From Pelomonas sp. CA6 (GTDB taxonomy: Bacteria > Pseudomonadota > Gammaproteobacteria > Burkholderiales > Burkholderiaceae_C): 64,000 nucleotides of DNA. Below, one piece after another: positions 62,963-64,000 of this stretch. Every line of letters starts with the position of its first letter. Positions within the stretch are counted from its first letter, which is position 1. A model generated the notes under the pieces. The model saw only the letters and a program-made list of their open reading frames with translations. It was not told the origin of the DNA and searched no databases. Both the position numbers and the translations under genes were made by a program. The stretch covers positions 217,729 to 281,728 of the forward strand of contig NZ_JAKZFD010000008.1 of the NCBI RefSeq assembly GCF_022549225.1, in the 5' to 3' direction.

Positions 62963-63919
62963 ATGTCTCACGCGGCGCTGCCGGCAGGAATCCAGCTGAT
63001 CGAGCGCGGCTGGCTGTCGTCCAACTCAGTGCTGCTGCACGGCCACGCGCCCGACGTCGGCGCCGTGCTCGTCGACACCGGCTACGTCAGCCACTTGGCG
63101 CAAACCGTGGCGCTGGTCGATGCCGCGCTGTCGGGCGCGCCGCTACGCCTCATCGTCAACACCCACCTTCACTCCGACCATTGCGGCGGCAATGCCGCCC
63201 TGGCCGCCCGGCATGGCTGCCCGGTGCACATCCCGCCCGGCCTTTTCGATGCCGTTCAGGACTGGGACGAGGCCCGGCTGAGCTACCTCGCCACCGGCCA
63301 GCAGTGCCCGCCCTTCCATCCCGACGCCATGCTGCGCCCCGGCGAGCTGTTGACCCAGGGCGGCTGCGAATGGCAGATCCATGCCGCGCCAGGGCATGAC
63401 CCAGACGCGGTCCTTCTCTTCGAACCACACCATCGCGTGCTGCTCTCGGCCGATGCGTTGTGGGGCAATGGCTTCGGCATCGTCTTCCCGGAGCTGGACG
63501 GCGCCTCCGCCTTCGACGAGGTCCAGGCCTCGTTGGACTTGATCGAGCGCTTGGCCCCCGCCATCGTCGTGCCCGGCCACGGCCCGGCGTTCAGCGACGT
63601 GGGCGCGGCCTTGTCCAGGGCCAGGAACCGGCTGGCCTACTTCCGCGCCCAGCCGCTCAGCCATGCCCGCCATGCAGCCAAGGCCTTGAGCATGTTCCAC
63701 ATGCTGGAGGTCCAACGCTGCACGCGTGCCGAACTGCTGAACTGGCTCGCCACCACGCCCGTCCAGCGGCAGATGTGGACGCGCTTCTTCCAAGACCAGC
63801 CCTTTGCGGACTGGAACACAGGCTTGGTCGATGAATTGGTGGACAGCGGACTGCTATTGACGCGCGAACAGGCCGGCGGCGGAGCGCTGCTGAGCCTGCC
63901 AGCCGCGGCGCGCGCCTGA
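62963..63919 (+). CDS. Metallo-beta-lactamase-fold hydrolase
   Basis: A 318-residue protein with zinc motif NTHLHSDHCGG, HAAPGHDPD, LLSADALWGNG and VVPGHGPAF. The C-terminal 60 residues are helical (MLEVQRCTRAELLNWLATTP). It is a separate subfamily from the MBL protein at 6251. Its position behind fadD suggests a thioesterase-like role in fatty acid or acyl-CoA metabolism, which is inference. GGAG about 12 bases before the ATG is a weak ribosome site. Confidence 0.86.
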   Translation: MSHAALPAGIQLIERGWLSSNSVLLHGHAPDVGAVLVDTGYVSHLAQTVALVDAALSGAPLRLIVNTHLHSDHCGGNAALAARHGCPVHIPPGLFDAVQDWDEARLSYLATGQQCPPFHPDAMLRPGELLTQGGCEWQIHAAPGHDPDAVLLFEPHHRVLLSADALWGNGFGIVFPELDGASAFDEVQASLDLIERLAPAIVVPGHGPAFSDVGAALSRARNRLAYFRAQPLSHARHAAKALSMFHMLEVQRCTRAELLNWLATTPVQRQMWTRFFQDQPFADWNTGLVDELVDSGLLLTREQAGGGALLSLPAAARA

Positions 63920-63945
63920 CGCGCTCATCTCAGATACGCCCCAGT

Positions 63946-64000
63946 TCATACATCGAGCCACTGGGTGCTCACGCGCACCGGATGCGCAGGCCACGTCGAC
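63946..64000 (-). CDS. 3' end of an unidentified gene cut by the window edge
   Basis: On the minus strand the last 55 bases read in one open frame STWPAHPVRVSTQWLDV and then TGA, convergent with the MBL gene. The other two frames either have an internal stop here or do not end near a plausible gene boundary. Seventeen residues are too few to name a family. Confidence 0.35.
   Translation of the reverse strand, partial: STWPAHPVRVSTQWLDV

Noticed and set aside
1..64000. tRNA, rRNA, CRISPR, insertion sequences, prophage or attachment sites
   Set aside because: Looked for cloverleaf-type sequences, spaced direct repeats, transposase motifs and flanking duplications by eye and saw none that I could support.

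Overview
The window is very GC-rich chromosomal DNA, densely coded on both strands. Gene content and order point to a betaproteobacterium of the order Burkholderiales, probably from the Roseateles/Mitsuaria/Rubrivivax/Leptothrix neighbourhood. The markers are corC-lnt-glyQ-glyS-gmhB-plsC in one block, dksA next to hslVU, a fused IcmF mutase, an nrtABD-nirBD-nasA nitrate locus and an AsnC-type regulator divergent from hpd. This placement comes from recall of families, not from a search. I saw no rRNA, tRNA, insertion sequence, prophage or CRISPR array; the window is essentially core genome.

Layout. 1-5.3 kb: the 3' part of a thiD-thiE fusion (thiamine), a PspC-domain protein and a large secreted S9 peptidase. 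5.3-7.4 kb: speD, a MerR-family regulator and a divergent metallo-beta-lactamase-fold hydrolase that share one palindromic operator. 7.5-15.6 kb: a minus-strand block for envelope and translation (corC, lnt, glyQ, glyS, gmhB, plsC, ygjP-like peptidase). 15.7-21.4 kb: a CobW GTPase, dksA, a TPR/STAS protein and hslVU. 21.4-26.1 kb: a potassium channel, coaX, a chemoreceptor and an MFS transporter. 26.1-35.7 kb: nitrate assimilation (nrtA-nrtB-nrtD-nirB-nirD-nasA) plus nasT. 35.8-41 kb: a DUF885 protein and icmF. 41-52 kb: mixed single genes (Crp-type regulator, lipoprotein hydrolase, lytic transglycosylase, rhodanese, GST, Ca2+/H+ antiporter, DUF72, acyltransferase, creA, diguanylate cyclase, GNAT). 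52-56 kb: an unusual EF-G-like GTPase, a putative DNA-binding protein and a sparsely coded stretch with a striking inverted-repeat element. 56-64 kb: HDOD protein, TPMT methyltransferase, AsnC regulator with hpd, a lipase-like hydrolase, a conserved hypothetical, fadD, a second metallo-beta-lactamase-fold protein and the tail of one more gene.

How it works together. The most informative regulation is at the nitrate locus. On the minus strand, reading toward nrtA, there are in order an NtrC-like dyad, a sigma-54 -24/-12 promoter, two hairpins with hexaloops carrying A1 and G4 (the ANTAR target signature), and an intrinsic terminator whose 5' arm overlaps the second hairpin. The ANTAR antiterminator NasT is encoded just upstream and has its own sigma-54-like motif. 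This predicts nitrogen-limitation control at initiation and nitrate/nitrite control by antitermination. Separately, nearly identical palindromes in front of the MerR/MBL pair and in front of icmF suggest a LiuR-type regulon linking branched acyl-CoA metabolism across 31 kb. Two perfect 13-bp palindromes between the AsnC-family gene and hpd suggest local control of tyrosine catabolism.

Protein-level oddities are a GmhB-like phosphatase lacking its nucleophilic Asp, an EF-G-like GTPase whose catalytic His is replaced by Ala, and a DksA without its zinc-finger cysteines.
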